DNA of 64,000 nt. It comes from Cryptosporangium sp044454545. GTDB lineage: Bacteria > Actinomycetota > Actinomycetes > Mycobacteriales > Cryptosporangiaceae. A program made the translations under genes and the position numbers. This document shows positions 34,111 through 42,106 of this stretch, piece by piece (position 1 is the stretch's first letter; each line of letters starts with the position of its first letter). Where the stretch lies: NCBI RefSeq assembly GCF_044454545.1, contig NZ_JBITDV010000002.1, forward strand, positions 62,001 through 126,000, written 5' to 3'. The notes under the pieces were generated by a model that was not told where the DNA came from, did not search any database, and worked only from the letters and a program-made list of their open reading frames with translations.

Positions 34111-35339
34111 CGTGCGGCGGCGTCCGCGGTTTCCACGGGTCCGGCGGCTTCCAGGGGTGCGGCTGCTTCCGCGGATTCGGCGGCCGGGAAGACGTGCAGG
34201 CTGAGCAACAGGTAGCGGGCCAGGCCGCCGACCGCGGACGCGGCCAGCATCACGGTCAGTTCCAGCGCGTTGCTCGCGTGCGGGTCGGCGGCGTCGAGCA
34301 CGAGCAGCGCGCCGGTGGTGACGACGTAGGAGAGCAGCACGGTGCCGGCGGCGGCCAGCCGGGCCAGGAATCCGCTGCGGTCGCTGCGGAACGTCCACGA
34401 GCGGTGCGCCTCGTTGGAGAGCAGCGTCGAGACGATCGACGCGACGGTGTTCGCGGCCGCGGACGGCATGAGGAGCAGCAGCGGCACGAAGATCACCGCC
34501 GAGAGCAGCGTCGAGGCGCTTCCCACCACGACGAACCGCACGAAGGGCCAGACGTGCCGGCGGGCGACCGTGCCGGTGGAGAGGGCCGCGGCGCGCAGCC
34601 GCGCGGTGGCGGCGGTGACGCGCGGACGCGCCCGTCCGGCCGCGGCGCGCAGGTGCGCGGACCCGGGGTGGACGATCGCCAGGGCGACCAGCAGCAACGC
34701 GCAGCCGACGATGCCGTCGAGCCAGTAGTGGTTCCCGGTCACGATCACCACCGCCACGGTGGCCAGCGGATGGAGTACGGCGAGCAGGCGCCACCGGCTG
34801 CGCACCGTCCGGATGACCGCGACCGCGACCAGCACGGCCCAGGCCACGTGCATCGACGGCATCGCGGCGAACTGGTTCGCCAGCCCGGTACCGACCGGCC
34901 CGTACACGGACTGGCCGTAGACGTGCGCGGTGTCGACCATGCCGTGGTCGGTGAGCATCCGCGGCGGCGCGAGCGGGTAGAGGATGTGCCCGGCCAGCGC
35001 GAAACCGGTCAGCAGCACGAGCGTCCAGCGGAACCACGGGTACGTGGCGGGCCGCCGCAGGAACAGCCAGACCAGCACCGCCAGCGTCGCGGGGAAGTGC
35101 ACCCGGGCGTAGTACGTGTTCATCAGCTCGATGAGCCACGACTGCCCCAGCGCGGCGTGCTGGATCGAGTGCTCGCTGGGTAATCCGAGCCATCGCTCGA
35201 ACGACCAGAGCGACTCGGCGTGCTGGAACGCGGCCCCGGTGTGCTGCGACGCCAGCAGACGTCCGCCCAGGTACGCGAGGTACAGCACAGCGATCAGCGG
35301 CACCTCCCGTAAGGCCCGCTGGACCACACCACTCTTCAC
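34035..35339 (-). CDS. PAP2-like / GtrA fusion membrane protein
   Basis: 434 aa from GTG 35339, chosen because AGGAGG stands eight bases before it; an ATG at 35393 would lie beyond an operator-like dyad. The first half is a PAP2/inositolphosphotransferase-type domain with six TM helices and the motifs NQFAAMPSMHVAWAV and GNHYWLDGIVG (catalytic His pair). The second half is a GtrA domain (FVRFVVVGSASTLLSAVIF, LSNEAHRSWTF) with four TM helices. PAP2 enzymes act on lipid or polyprenyl phosphates, and GtrA proteins help flip or transfer glycosylated polyprenyl lipids. The fusion suggests a polyprenyl-phosphate step in envelope glycosylation; that is inference. Confidence 0.83.
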   Translation of the reverse strand: MKSGVVQRALREVPLIAVLYLAYLGGRLLASQHTGAAFQHAESLWSFERWLGLPSEHSIQHAALGQSWLIELMNTYYARVHFPATLAVLVWLFLRRPATYPWFRWTLVLLTGFALAGHILYPLAPPRMLTDHGMVDTAHVYGQSVYGPVGTGLANQFAAMPSMHVAWAVLVAVAVIRTVRSRWRLLAVLHPLATVAVVIVTGNHYWLDGIVGCALLLVALAIVHPGSAHLRAAAGRARPRVTAATARLRAAALSTGTVARRHVWPFVRFVVVGSASTLLSAVIFVPLLLLMPSAAANTVASIVSTLLSNEAHRSWTFRSDRSGFLARLAAAGTVLLSYVVTTGALLVLDAADPHASNALELTVMLAASAVGGLARYLLLSLHVFPAAESAEAAAPLEAAGPVETADAAARQAQGVGSPASTHASALSMASSHAA

Positions 35340-35364
35340 TCGCTTCACCTCCTGCGCGAGAGAC

Positions 35365-35387
35365 ACTACTGCGTAATGCAAAGTAGT
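35365..35387 (-). promoter_or_regulatory. Operator-like dyad upstream of the PAP2-GtrA gene
   Basis: A 23-bp imperfect palindrome with perfect ACTACT/AGTAGT outer arms around TGCGTAATGCA, centred at 35376 and 26 bases before the GTG start. The TACT-TTGC...GC-AGTA layout recalls PadR-type operators. The flanking 35388-35519 is AT-richer than the window and probably carries the promoter. Confidence 0.45.
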
Positions 35388-35519
35388 ACTCATAGCGAAG
35401 GCGGTGACGCTGCGTCGTTGCTGCTCACAGCGTTACGATCTACTAATTTTCAGGATCTGCAAAGTTGCTACATGCATGTTGTTGGTCACACGGACTGCGT
35501 TACGTCACGTGCTGGACAC

Positions 35520-36518
35520 CTACGACGTGCGCTTCGGCGGACCGCTCGAGGCCCGGACCACGAGTTCGGGGGAGAACCGCACCTGCCGGTGGACGTGCGC
35601 GGCAGGCGCGTCCGCCTCGGCCAGGAGAAGTTCGGCGGCGGTGCGCCCGAGCAGATGGCGGGGCTGTCGCACGGAGCTCAGCGGCACCGCCGCGGCGGCG
35701 GCGAACTCGATGTCGTCGTACCCGACGATCGACAGATCGCCGGGCACCGAGAGCCCGCGCGACACCATCACCTGCAGGACGCCGAGCGCGAGCAGGTCGT
35801 TGGCGCAGAACACCGCGGTCGGAGGGTTGCGCAGGCCGAGCAGACGCTCACCGGCGTCCCGGCCGGAGGCGACGTTCAGCGCGGCGCCGGCCAGGATCTC
35901 CAGGTGACCACCGGCGGCCGCGCCCTGGTACCGGTCGGCGCACTGGGCCAGGCTCATCGGGCCGCTCACGTAGGCGATCCGTTCGTGCCCCAGGTCGCGC
36001 AGGTGCGCTGCCGCCAGTTCACCGCCGAGCACGTCGTCCACCGCGACCGAGCAGTAGTCGCCCTCACCGGCGTGCCGGTCGAGCAGCACCACCGGGACGC
36101 CCCGGGAGCGCAGGCGGGCCAGCCGTTCGCCGTCGATGTCGACCGGGGTGATCAGGACGCCCTGGACGCGCTGTTCCTCGAGCAGGTCGAGGTAGGCCAG
36201 CTCCTTCTCGCGGCGCTCGTCGGAGTTGCAGAGGATGACCGCGAGCCCGGCCTCGTTGGCGGCGTCCTCGACCCCGCGGGCGACGTCGGTGAAGAACGGG
36301 TTCGTGACGTCGAGGACGACCAGGCCGAGCGTGCGGCTGCGACCGGCGCGGAGGTGGCGGGCCGACTCGTTCCGGACGAAACCCAGCTCCTCGATCGCCC
36401 GCCGGACGCGCTCGCGGGTCGCGGGGGCCACGGCCTCGGGCCGGTTCAGCACGTTGGAGACGGTTCCGACGGACACCCCGGCTCGCTCCGCGACCTCCCG
36501 GATGCTCGTCGTCGCCAT
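35520..36518 (-). CDS. LacI-family regulator of the rhamnose operon
   Basis: 332 aa; a GAGAGGGG SD precedes the ATG. N-terminal HTH SIREVAERAGVSVGTVSNVLNRPEAVAP with the hinge helix, then a periplasmic-binding-protein-like sensor domain (LGLVVLDVTNPFFTDVARGVEDAA, FCANDLLALGVLQVM, VPGDLSIVGYDDIEFA). It is divergent from the rhamnose transporter and catabolic operon. Two TGAAACG-type operator sites lie in the shared 215-bp intergenic region, so it likely represses both units until a rhamnose-derived inducer binds. Confidence 0.88.
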   Translation of the reverse strand: MATTSIREVAERAGVSVGTVSNVLNRPEAVAPATRERVRRAIEELGFVRNESARHLRAGRSRTLGLVVLDVTNPFFTDVARGVEDAANEAGLAVILCNSDERREKELAYLDLLEEQRVQGVLITPVDIDGERLARLRSRGVPVVLLDRHAGEGDYCSVAVDDVLGGELAAAHLRDLGHERIAYVSGPMSLAQCADRYQGAAAGGHLEILAGAALNVASGRDAGERLLGLRNPPTAVFCANDLLALGVLQVMVSRGLSVPGDLSIVGYDDIEFAAAAAVPLSSVRQPRHLLGRTAAELLLAEADAPAAHVHRQVRFSPELVVRASSGPPKRTS

Positions 36519-36570
36519 GCGCTGCCCCTCTCCCGACCTGGCGGGAGCGTACGCGTAGCACCGGCCTATT

Positions 36571-36582
36571 TGAAACGTCTCA
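36571..36582. promoter_or_regulatory. LacI-type operator, site 1
   Basis: TGAAACGTCTCA; pairs at five of six positions with the symmetric form TGAAACGTTTCA, with the central CG typical of LacI operators. It lies 53 bases upstream of the lacI-type gene start. Confidence 0.6.
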
Positions 36583-36648
36583 GTCGTGTGGCCAGCTTAG
36601 AGGCCTCCGGTGGTTCGAGGTCACGGAAATGTCACGCAGGCGAAACCG

Positions 36649-36678
36649 TTGACACGTGACGGCGCTCACTCGTACGGT
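36649..36678 (+). promoter_or_regulatory. Candidate promoter of the rhamnose operon
   Basis: TTGACA (36649-36654) and TACGGT (36673-36678) with an 18-base spacer. Transcription would begin near 36685, just before operator site 2, so a bound repressor would block early elongation. Confidence 0.5.
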
Positions 36679-36692
36679 CGGCGCCACTGCAT

Positions 36693-36704
36693 TGAAACGA
36701 TTCA
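36693..36704. promoter_or_regulatory. LacI-type operator, site 2
   Basis: TGAAACGATTCA, the same half-site as site 1 (TGAAAC) and five of six symmetric pairs. The sites are 122 bases apart centre to centre, which would allow looping. Confidence 0.6.
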
Positions 36705-36733
36705 TTACCGCCTGCCGCAACGGAGCGTGCCCC

Positions 36734-38236
36734 GTGACCCACAGCGAGCCCCTGCTCCGTCTGGAGGGGGTGGGCAAGACATTCGGTGCGTTGCGCGCGC
36801 TCGACGGCGTCTCGCTGGATCTTCGTCCGGGCGAGATCCACGCGCTGATGGGCGAGAACGGCGCCGGCAAGTCCACGCTGGTGCGCATCCTCGCGGGCGT
36901 GCACCGGCCCGACAGCGGCGTGGTTCTGCTGGACGGCTCCGAGGTGACGTTCGCCGACCCGGCTTCGGCGCGCGACGCCGGTATCGCGGTGATCTACCAG
37001 GAGCCGAACCTGTTCGGCGACCTCTCGGTCACCGAGAACGTGTTCATGGGCCGCCAGCCACTGGGGCGCTTCCGGTCGATCGATCGGCGCGCGATGCGAT
37101 CGCAGGTCGATGCGTTGTTCACGCGGCTCGGCGTCGCGCTCGACCCCGACCGGCCCGCTTCCGGGCTGTCGATCGCCGACCAGCAGCTGGTCGAGATCGC
37201 GAAGGCGCTCTCGCTCAACGCACGGGTCATCGTCATGGACGAGCCGACCGCGGCGCTCTCGTCCCGCGAGGTCGAGCGGCTGTTCACGGTCGCCCGCACG
37301 CTCCGGGCCGACGGTGCGGCGCTGGTCTTCATCTCGCACCGGCTCGACGAGGTCTACGCGCTCTGCGACCGGGTGACCGTGCTGCGGGACGGCAAGTTCG
37401 TCTCGTCCGACCCGCTGGCCGACGTCACCGAGGACGAGCTGGTCCGCCGGATGGTCGGCCGCGATCTGGACGCGTTGTTCCCGAAGCTCGACACCACGCC
37501 GGGCCCGGTGGCGCTCGAGGTGTCGCGGCTGACCCGCGAGGGTGTGTTCACCGACGTCTCGTTCGAGGTCCGGACCGGGGAGATCGTGGCGCTGGCCGGG
37601 CTGGTCGGCTCCGGACGCAGCGAGGTGGCCAGGGCGGTCTTCGGGATCGACCGCTACGACGCCGGAAGCGTCACCGTGAACGGGTCGGTGCTGAAGCCTG
37701 GCCGGCCGGCCGCGGCGATCGACGCCGGGATCGCGCTGGTTCCCGAAGACCGGCGCCAGCAGGGCCTGGTCATGGAGCTCTCGATCGAACGCAACGCCAC
37801 GATGACGCAGATGGGGGCGCTGTCGCGCTTCGGCCTGCTCGGCGGGCGGGCGGAGCGGATCCGGGCCAAGGAGTGGGCGACCCGGCTGCAGCTGAAGTAC
37901 CGCAGCCTGTCGGACGCGGTCGGGGTGCTCTCCGGCGGTAACCAGCAGAAGGTCGTGCTGGCCAAGTGGCTGGCGACGGCGCCGAAGGTGCTCATCGTCG
38001 ACGAGCCGACCCGGGGGATCGACGTCGGGACGAAGGCCGAGGTGCACCGGTTGCTGTCCGAACTGGCCTCGCAGGGCGTGGCGGTGCTGATGATCTCGTC
38101 GGAGCTTCCGGAGGTGCTCGGCATGGCCGATCGGGTCCTGGTGATGCGGGAGGGCCGGCTCGCGGCCGAGTTCTCGCGTGCGGACGCGACCGAAGAGTCC
38201 GTGCTGTCGGCGGCGGTCGGACGGAGGGCCGCATGA
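36734..38236 (+). CDS. rhaT: Rhamnose ABC importer, double ATPase subunit (RbsA-like)
   Basis: 500 aa from GTG 36734 (GGAG eight bases upstream). Two ABC cassettes. The first has GENGAGKST (40-48), LSIADQQLVEIAKAL and VIVMDEPTAALSS. The second has GLVGSGRSE as a degenerate Walker A, LSGGNQQKVVLAKWL and VLIVDEPTRGIDVG. A weak second Walker A is normal for this CUT2 family. It powers monosaccharide uptake with the two permeases downstream. The rhamnose assignment comes from the catabolic genes in the same operon and follows the Rhizobium leguminosarum rhaSTPQ naming. The stop overlaps the next ATG. Confidence 0.85.
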   Translation: MTHSEPLLRLEGVGKTFGALRALDGVSLDLRPGEIHALMGENGAGKSTLVRILAGVHRPDSGVVLLDGSEVTFADPASARDAGIAVIYQEPNLFGDLSVTENVFMGRQPLGRFRSIDRRAMRSQVDALFTRLGVALDPDRPASGLSIADQQLVEIAKALSLNARVIVMDEPTAALSSREVERLFTVARTLRADGAALVFISHRLDEVYALCDRVTVLRDGKFVSSDPLADVTEDELVRRMVGRDLDALFPKLDTTPGPVALEVSRLTREGVFTDVSFEVRTGEIVALAGLVGSGRSEVARAVFGIDRYDAGSVTVNGSVLKPGRPAAAIDAGIALVPEDRRQQGLVMELSIERNATMTQMGALSRFGLLGGRAERIRAKEWATRLQLKYRSLSDAVGVLSGGNQQKVVLAKWLATAPKVLIVDEPTRGIDVGTKAEVHRLLSELASQGVAVLMISSELPEVLGMADRVLVMREGRLAAEFSRADATEESVLSAAVGRRAA

Positions 38237-39498
38237 GTGCCCCGGTCACGGCCGGCGGCTCCGGCACGGGCACCGGGGGCGGCGCGCCCGTGGCCGAGCG
38301 GCAGCGCTCGGCGGCGGCGCTGCTCGGACGGCTCGCCCGGGCCAGGGAACTGGGCCTCGTCGTCGCGTTGCTGCTGCTCTTCGGGGCGACCGCGGCGGTC
38401 AACCCGCGGTTCATCGGGGTGCAGAGCCTCAAGGACATCCTGCTCAACACCGCGATCGTCGGGCTGCTGGCGGTCGGCCAGACGCTGGTCGTCGTCACCC
38501 GCAACATCGACCTGTCGGTCAGCTCGGTGCTCGGCATCTCGGCGTTCGTCACCGGCCTGATGTTCGCCGACCACGAGGTCCCGATCGTCCTGGCGTTCGT
38601 GGTCGGGATCCTGATCGGCGCGGTGTGCGGCGTGATCAACGGCGTGCTGGTCGCGGTCTGCCGGATCCCGGCGCTGGTGGTCACGCTGGGCACGCTCTAC
38701 GTGTTCCGTGGCTTCGACTTCTGGCTGGCGGGCTCGCGGCAGATCAACGCGGCCGACCTGCCCTCGTCGTTCCTCGATCTCGGTAGCGGATCGATCCTCG
38801 GCGTCCCGTACCTGGTGATCATCGCGCTGGTGCTGCTGGCGGTCGTCGCGTGGGGGATGCGGAACCTGAGGTCGGGCCGGGAGCTGTACGCGATCGGGTC
38901 GAACCCGGAGGCGGCGCGGCTGGCCGGTATCGCGGTCGGGCGCCGGGTGTTCTCGGCGTTCGTGCTGACCGGGGCACTGTCCGGACTGGCCGGTGTGCTG
39001 TGGGCCGCGCGCTTCGGGACGATCGACGCGACCGCGGCGACCGGGTTCGAGCTCAACGTCGTGGCGGCGGTCGTCGTCGGTGGCGTGGCGATCTTCGGGG
39101 GGAGCGGCACCGTGGTCGGGGCCGCGCTCGGCGCGCTGCTGCTGTCGACGATCGGGTCGGCGCTGGTCGTGCTGAAGGTCGAGGCGCTCTGGGAGCGGGC
39201 GATCGACGGTGGGCTGCTGCTCGCGGCGATCACGCTCGACCGCCTGCTCGCCCTGCGGGCCGAACGCGCACTGCGAGCCACCGCCAGCCGAGGCGCAACC
39301 ACCCTCCCGACCGCGCCCGCGAACGGCGCGCCCGCGAACGGCGCGCCCGCCGCGGGCGGCTCGCCGCAAGACGGTGGGCCGCAAGACGGCTCGGCTGCTG
39401 CGGCGGACGAGCCCACCACGGGCGCGACCGCTGAGGCCGACGGCCCCACCGCGGGCCATCCCGGCGCCGCTGATGCCGCTCAGGGAGGAACCCGCTGA
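38233..39498 (+). CDS. rhaP: Rhamnose ABC importer permease 1 (RbsC-like)
   Basis: 421 aa. A CUT2 permease with eight to ten TM helices (VVALLLLFGATAAVNPRF, GQTLVVVTRNIDLSVSSVLG, ELYAIGSNPEAARLAGI, VVVGGVAIFGGSGTVVGAALG). The NIDLSVSS and GSNPEAAR motifs are family marks. The last 85 residues are a low-complexity Ala/Gly/Pro/Asp tail not needed for the fold, with a repeated NGAPANGAPA. It starts within an ATGA overlap and ends one base into the next gene. Confidence 0.86.
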   Translation: MSAPVTAGGSGTGTGGGAPVAERQRSAAALLGRLARARELGLVVALLLLFGATAAVNPRFIGVQSLKDILLNTAIVGLLAVGQTLVVVTRNIDLSVSSVLGISAFVTGLMFADHEVPIVLAFVVGILIGAVCGVINGVLVAVCRIPALVVTLGTLYVFRGFDFWLAGSRQINAADLPSSFLDLGSGSILGVPYLVIIALVLLAVVAWGMRNLRSGRELYAIGSNPEAARLAGIAVGRRVFSAFVLTGALSGLAGVLWAARFGTIDATAATGFELNVVAAVVVGGVAIFGGSGTVVGAALGALLLSTIGSALVVLKVEALWERAIDGGLLLAAITLDRLLALRAERALRATASRGATTLPTAPANGAPANGAPAAGGSPQDGGPQDGSAAAADEPTTGATAEADGPTAGHPGAADAAQGGTR

Positions 39499-40535
39499 TG
39501 AGTACGACGGTTCTGCCCCCCGCGGGCACGTCCGAACAGCGGGAGGGCCCCTCTGGAGACGGGTCGCCGCTGCGGCGGCTGCTCTCCTGGGAAGGCGCGA
39601 TCACCGCGCTGCTGATCTTCGTGATCCTGGTCGCGTCGTTCGGCGTCGACAGCTTCGACAGCTCGTTCAACATCACGAACCTGCAGCTCGACATCATCGA
39701 GATCGCGATCATGTCGCTGACGCTCACGCTGCTCGTGGTGATCGGCGAGATCGACCTCTCGATCGCCTCGAACCTGGGCATGTGCAGCGCGCTGATGGGC
39801 GTGCTCTGGAACGCGGGCCTGTCGATCGAGTCGATCATCCCGATCGTCATCCTGGTCGGCGCGCTCGCCGGAGCCTTCAACGGTTTCCTGGTGACGGTCG
39901 TCGGCCTGCCGAGCCTCGCGGTCACGATCGGCACGCTCGCGCTCTATCGCGGCCTCGCCTACGTGTTCCTCGGCGACAAGGCCGTCGCCGACTTCCCGCT
40001 GAGCTACACCGCCTGGCCGGCCAAGACGCTCGGCAGCCTGCCGATCCCGTACCCCACCGTGCTGGTGATCGTGCTCGCGATCATCGCCGGCGTCGTACTG
40101 CACGCGACGCCGATCGGCCGCTCGCTGTACGCGATCGGTTCGAACAAGGAAGCCGCGCGGTTCGCCGGCATCCGGGTCAAGCGGATCACGTTCTGGCTGT
40201 TCGTCTCGTCCGGTGCGTTCGCCGGGCTGGCCTCGGTGATCTACACGTTCCGGTTCGCCAGCTCCCGCGCCGACAACGCGAACGGTCTCGAGCTGACCGT
40301 GGTCGCGGCGGTACTGCTCGGTGGCGTCTCGATCTTCGGCGGACGAGGCACGCTGCCGGGCGTCCTGGTCGCGGTGCTGCTGGTCGGCGTCCTGCGCAAC
40401 GCGCTGACGCTCGAAGACATCAAGCCCGACACGCTGATGCTCGTCACCGGCGGGCTCCTGATCATCTCCGTGCTCGCTCCCAACGCCGTGACCTGGATCC
40501 GGGAGCGATGGCGACTACGAAACCTGCCTCGATAA
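39498..40535 (+). CDS. rhaQ: Rhamnose ABC importer permease 2 (RbsC-like)
   Basis: 345 aa; GGAGGA precedes the ATG, which overlaps the previous stop by one base. Same CUT2 fold: TLLVVIGEIDLSIASNLG, SLYAIGSNKEAARFAGI and VVAAVLLGGVSIFGGRGTLPG. It forms a heterodimeric membrane channel with the upstream permease. No long tail. Confidence 0.86.
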   Translation: MSTTVLPPAGTSEQREGPSGDGSPLRRLLSWEGAITALLIFVILVASFGVDSFDSSFNITNLQLDIIEIAIMSLTLTLLVVIGEIDLSIASNLGMCSALMGVLWNAGLSIESIIPIVILVGALAGAFNGFLVTVVGLPSLAVTIGTLALYRGLAYVFLGDKAVADFPLSYTAWPAKTLGSLPIPYPTVLVIVLAIIAGVVLHATPIGRSLYAIGSNKEAARFAGIRVKRITFWLFVSSGAFAGLASVIYTFRFASSRADNANGLELTVVAAVLLGGVSIFGGRGTLPGVLVAVLLVGVLRNALTLEDIKPDTLMLVTGGLLIISVLAPNAVTWIRERWRLRNLPR

Positions 40536-40564
40536 CCCCCACCCCCACCCGAAAGGGCACAACA

Positions 40565-41638
40565 ATGATGTTGCTCCGTGCACGGAGAGCGGTAACGATC
40601 TCCGCCGCGGTCGTCGCCGTGACGCTGGCCGCGGCCGCCTGCGGTGGCACCACCAAGGACTCGACCGACAACGCGAGCGCCGGCCCGGCGTCCTCGGCGT
40701 CGGCGAACCCGGATGCGGCGCTCAAGGACGGGCTGAAGATCGCGTTCCTGCCCAAGCAGGTCAACAACCCGTACTTCACGGTCGCGGACAAGGGCGGCGA
40801 GAAGGCGGTCACCGAGTTCAAGGGCACGTACAAGGAGGTCGGCCCGTCCGACGCCTCCGCGTCCTCGCAGGTCTCCTACATCAACACGCTGACCCAGCAG
40901 GGCCAGAACGGCATCTGCATCTCGGCCAACGACGCCAACGCGATCGTCCCGGCCCTGACCCAGGCCCGCCAGCGTGGCGTCAAGGTCGTCACCTACGACT
41001 CGGACGCCGCGGTCGCCGGCCGCGACGCGTTCGTGAACCAGGCGAACCCGGAGGACCTGGGCCGCAGCGAGGTGCAGCTGCTCGCCAAGCAGATCGGTGA
41101 GAAGGGCAAGATCGCGATCCTGTCCGCGACGCCGAACGCGACGAACCAGAACACCTGGATCGAGTTCATGAAGGACGAACTCAAGAAGTTCCCGGGAATG
41201 CAGCTGGTGAAGGTCGCCTACGGCAACGACGACGACCAGAAGTCGTTCCAGGAGACGCAGGGTCTGCTCCAGGCCTACCCCGACCTGAAGGGCATCATCT
41301 CGCCCACCACGGTCGGTATCGCCGCGGCGGGCCGTTACCTCTCCAGCTCGCCGTACAAGGGCAAGGTGCAGCTGACCGGTCTCGGTACGCCGAACCAGAT
41401 GCGTAAGTACGTCAAGGACGGCACGGTCAAGCAGTTCGAGCTCTGGGACCCGGCGAAGCTCGGTTACCTCTGCGCGTACACCGCCGCGGCGCTGGCTTCC
41501 GGCCAGATCACCGGCAAGGAAGGCGAGAAGTTCAAGGCCGGCGAGCTCGGCGAGTACACGATCGGCAAGGACGGCGCCATCTTGCTCGGCCCGCCCCAGG
41601 TGTTCGAAGCCGCCAACATAGACCAATTCAACTTCTAG
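40565..41638 (+). CDS. rhaS: Rhamnose ABC importer substrate-binding lipoprotein
   Basis: 357 aa from ATG 40565 with AAAGGG eight bases upstream. The signal peptide ends in LAAAAC|GG, a lipobox-like site that would anchor it to the outer face of the membrane. The rest is a periplasmic-binding-protein family 4 domain (LKIAFLPKQVNNPYFTVADKGGEKAV, GICISANDANAIVPAL, VKVVTYDSDA), as in RhaS. It delivers rhamnose to the permeases. A long inverted repeat follows the stop. An open frame extends upstream through the permease gene but is a shadow. Confidence 0.88.
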   Translation: MMLLRARRAVTISAAVVAVTLAAAACGGTTKDSTDNASAGPASSASANPDAALKDGLKIAFLPKQVNNPYFTVADKGGEKAVTEFKGTYKEVGPSDASASSQVSYINTLTQQGQNGICISANDANAIVPALTQARQRGVKVVTYDSDAAVAGRDAFVNQANPEDLGRSEVQLLAKQIGEKGKIAILSATPNATNQNTWIEFMKDELKKFPGMQLVKVAYGNDDDQKSFQETQGLLQAYPDLKGIISPTTVGIAAAGRYLSSSPYKGKVQLTGLGTPNQMRKYVKDGTVKQFELWDPAKLGYLCAYTAAALASGQITGKEGEKFKAGELGEYTIGKDGAILLGPPQVFEAANIDQFNF

Positions 41639-41650
41639 AGGACGTGGGCG

Positions 41651-41749
41651 GCCCGCTGAGGGCCACGATGCCGAGCCGGCGCGACGACTTGAGTATTCGG
41701 CTGTACGCGGCGTCGTCGCGCCGGATCGGCAGCGAGGCCCTCAGCGGGC
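41651..41749. repeat. 38-bp imperfect inverted repeat inside the rhamnose operon
   Basis: The left arm, 41651-41688, and right arm, 41712-41749, are complementary at 35 of 38 positions with a 23-base loop (41689-41711). Outer 14 bp (GCCCGCTGAGGGCC) and inner 13 bp (CCGGCGCGACGAC) are perfect. It lies 13 bases after the binding-protein stop and 25 before the mutarotase ATG. It could stabilise the upstream mRNA, act as a partial terminator, or be a small palindromic element. Confidence 0.85.
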
Positions 41750-41774
41750 TCCAGGTTTCGAACAAAGGCATCAA

Positions 41775-42095
41775 ATGCGGCGCATCTGCCTAGTGGGCCA
41801 AGTTGATCCGGCTCGGCTGGATGAATATCGCGAACGTCATGCAGCGGTGTGGCCGGAGATGCTGGCCGCGCTCACCCGGCACGGGTGGACGAACTACTCG
41901 CTGTTCCTGACGGACGACGGTCTCCTGATCGGCTATCTGGAGACCGAGGACTACGACGCGGCGCTCGCCGGCATGGCCGGCGAAGAGGTCAACGCCCGCT
42001 GGCAGGCCGACATGGGCCCGTTCTTCGTCGGGCTGGGGGACCGCCGCCCGGACGAGGGCTTCCTCGTCGTCCCCGAAGTGTTCCACCTCGACTGA
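41775..42095 (+). CDS. rhaM: L-rhamnose mutarotase
   Basis: 106 aa, the usual RhaM length. It interconverts the alpha and beta anomers of L-rhamnose. Family features are the N-terminal strand ending RLDEYRERHAAVWPEMLAAL (His and Pro of the active-site loop), NYSLFLTDDGLLIGYLET, WQADMGPFF and the C-terminal PEVFHLD. It is the first catabolic gene after the transporter. Confidence 0.92.
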   Translation: MRRICLVGQVDPARLDEYRERHAAVWPEMLAALTRHGWTNYSLFLTDDGLLIGYLETEDYDAALAGMAGEEVNARWQADMGPFFVGLGDRRPDEGFLVVPEVFHLD

Positions 42096-42106
42096 AAGAT
42101 ATTGCG

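Noticed and set aside
39209..40564. Open frame reading through permease 2 into the binding protein
   Set aside because: The upstream part is an out-of-frame shadow of the two permease genes; the lipoprotein signal begins cleanly at 40565.
41651..41749. Insertion sequence or MITE
   Set aside because: No target-site duplication or transposase is visible, and only one copy is in the window; left as an inverted repeat of unknown role.
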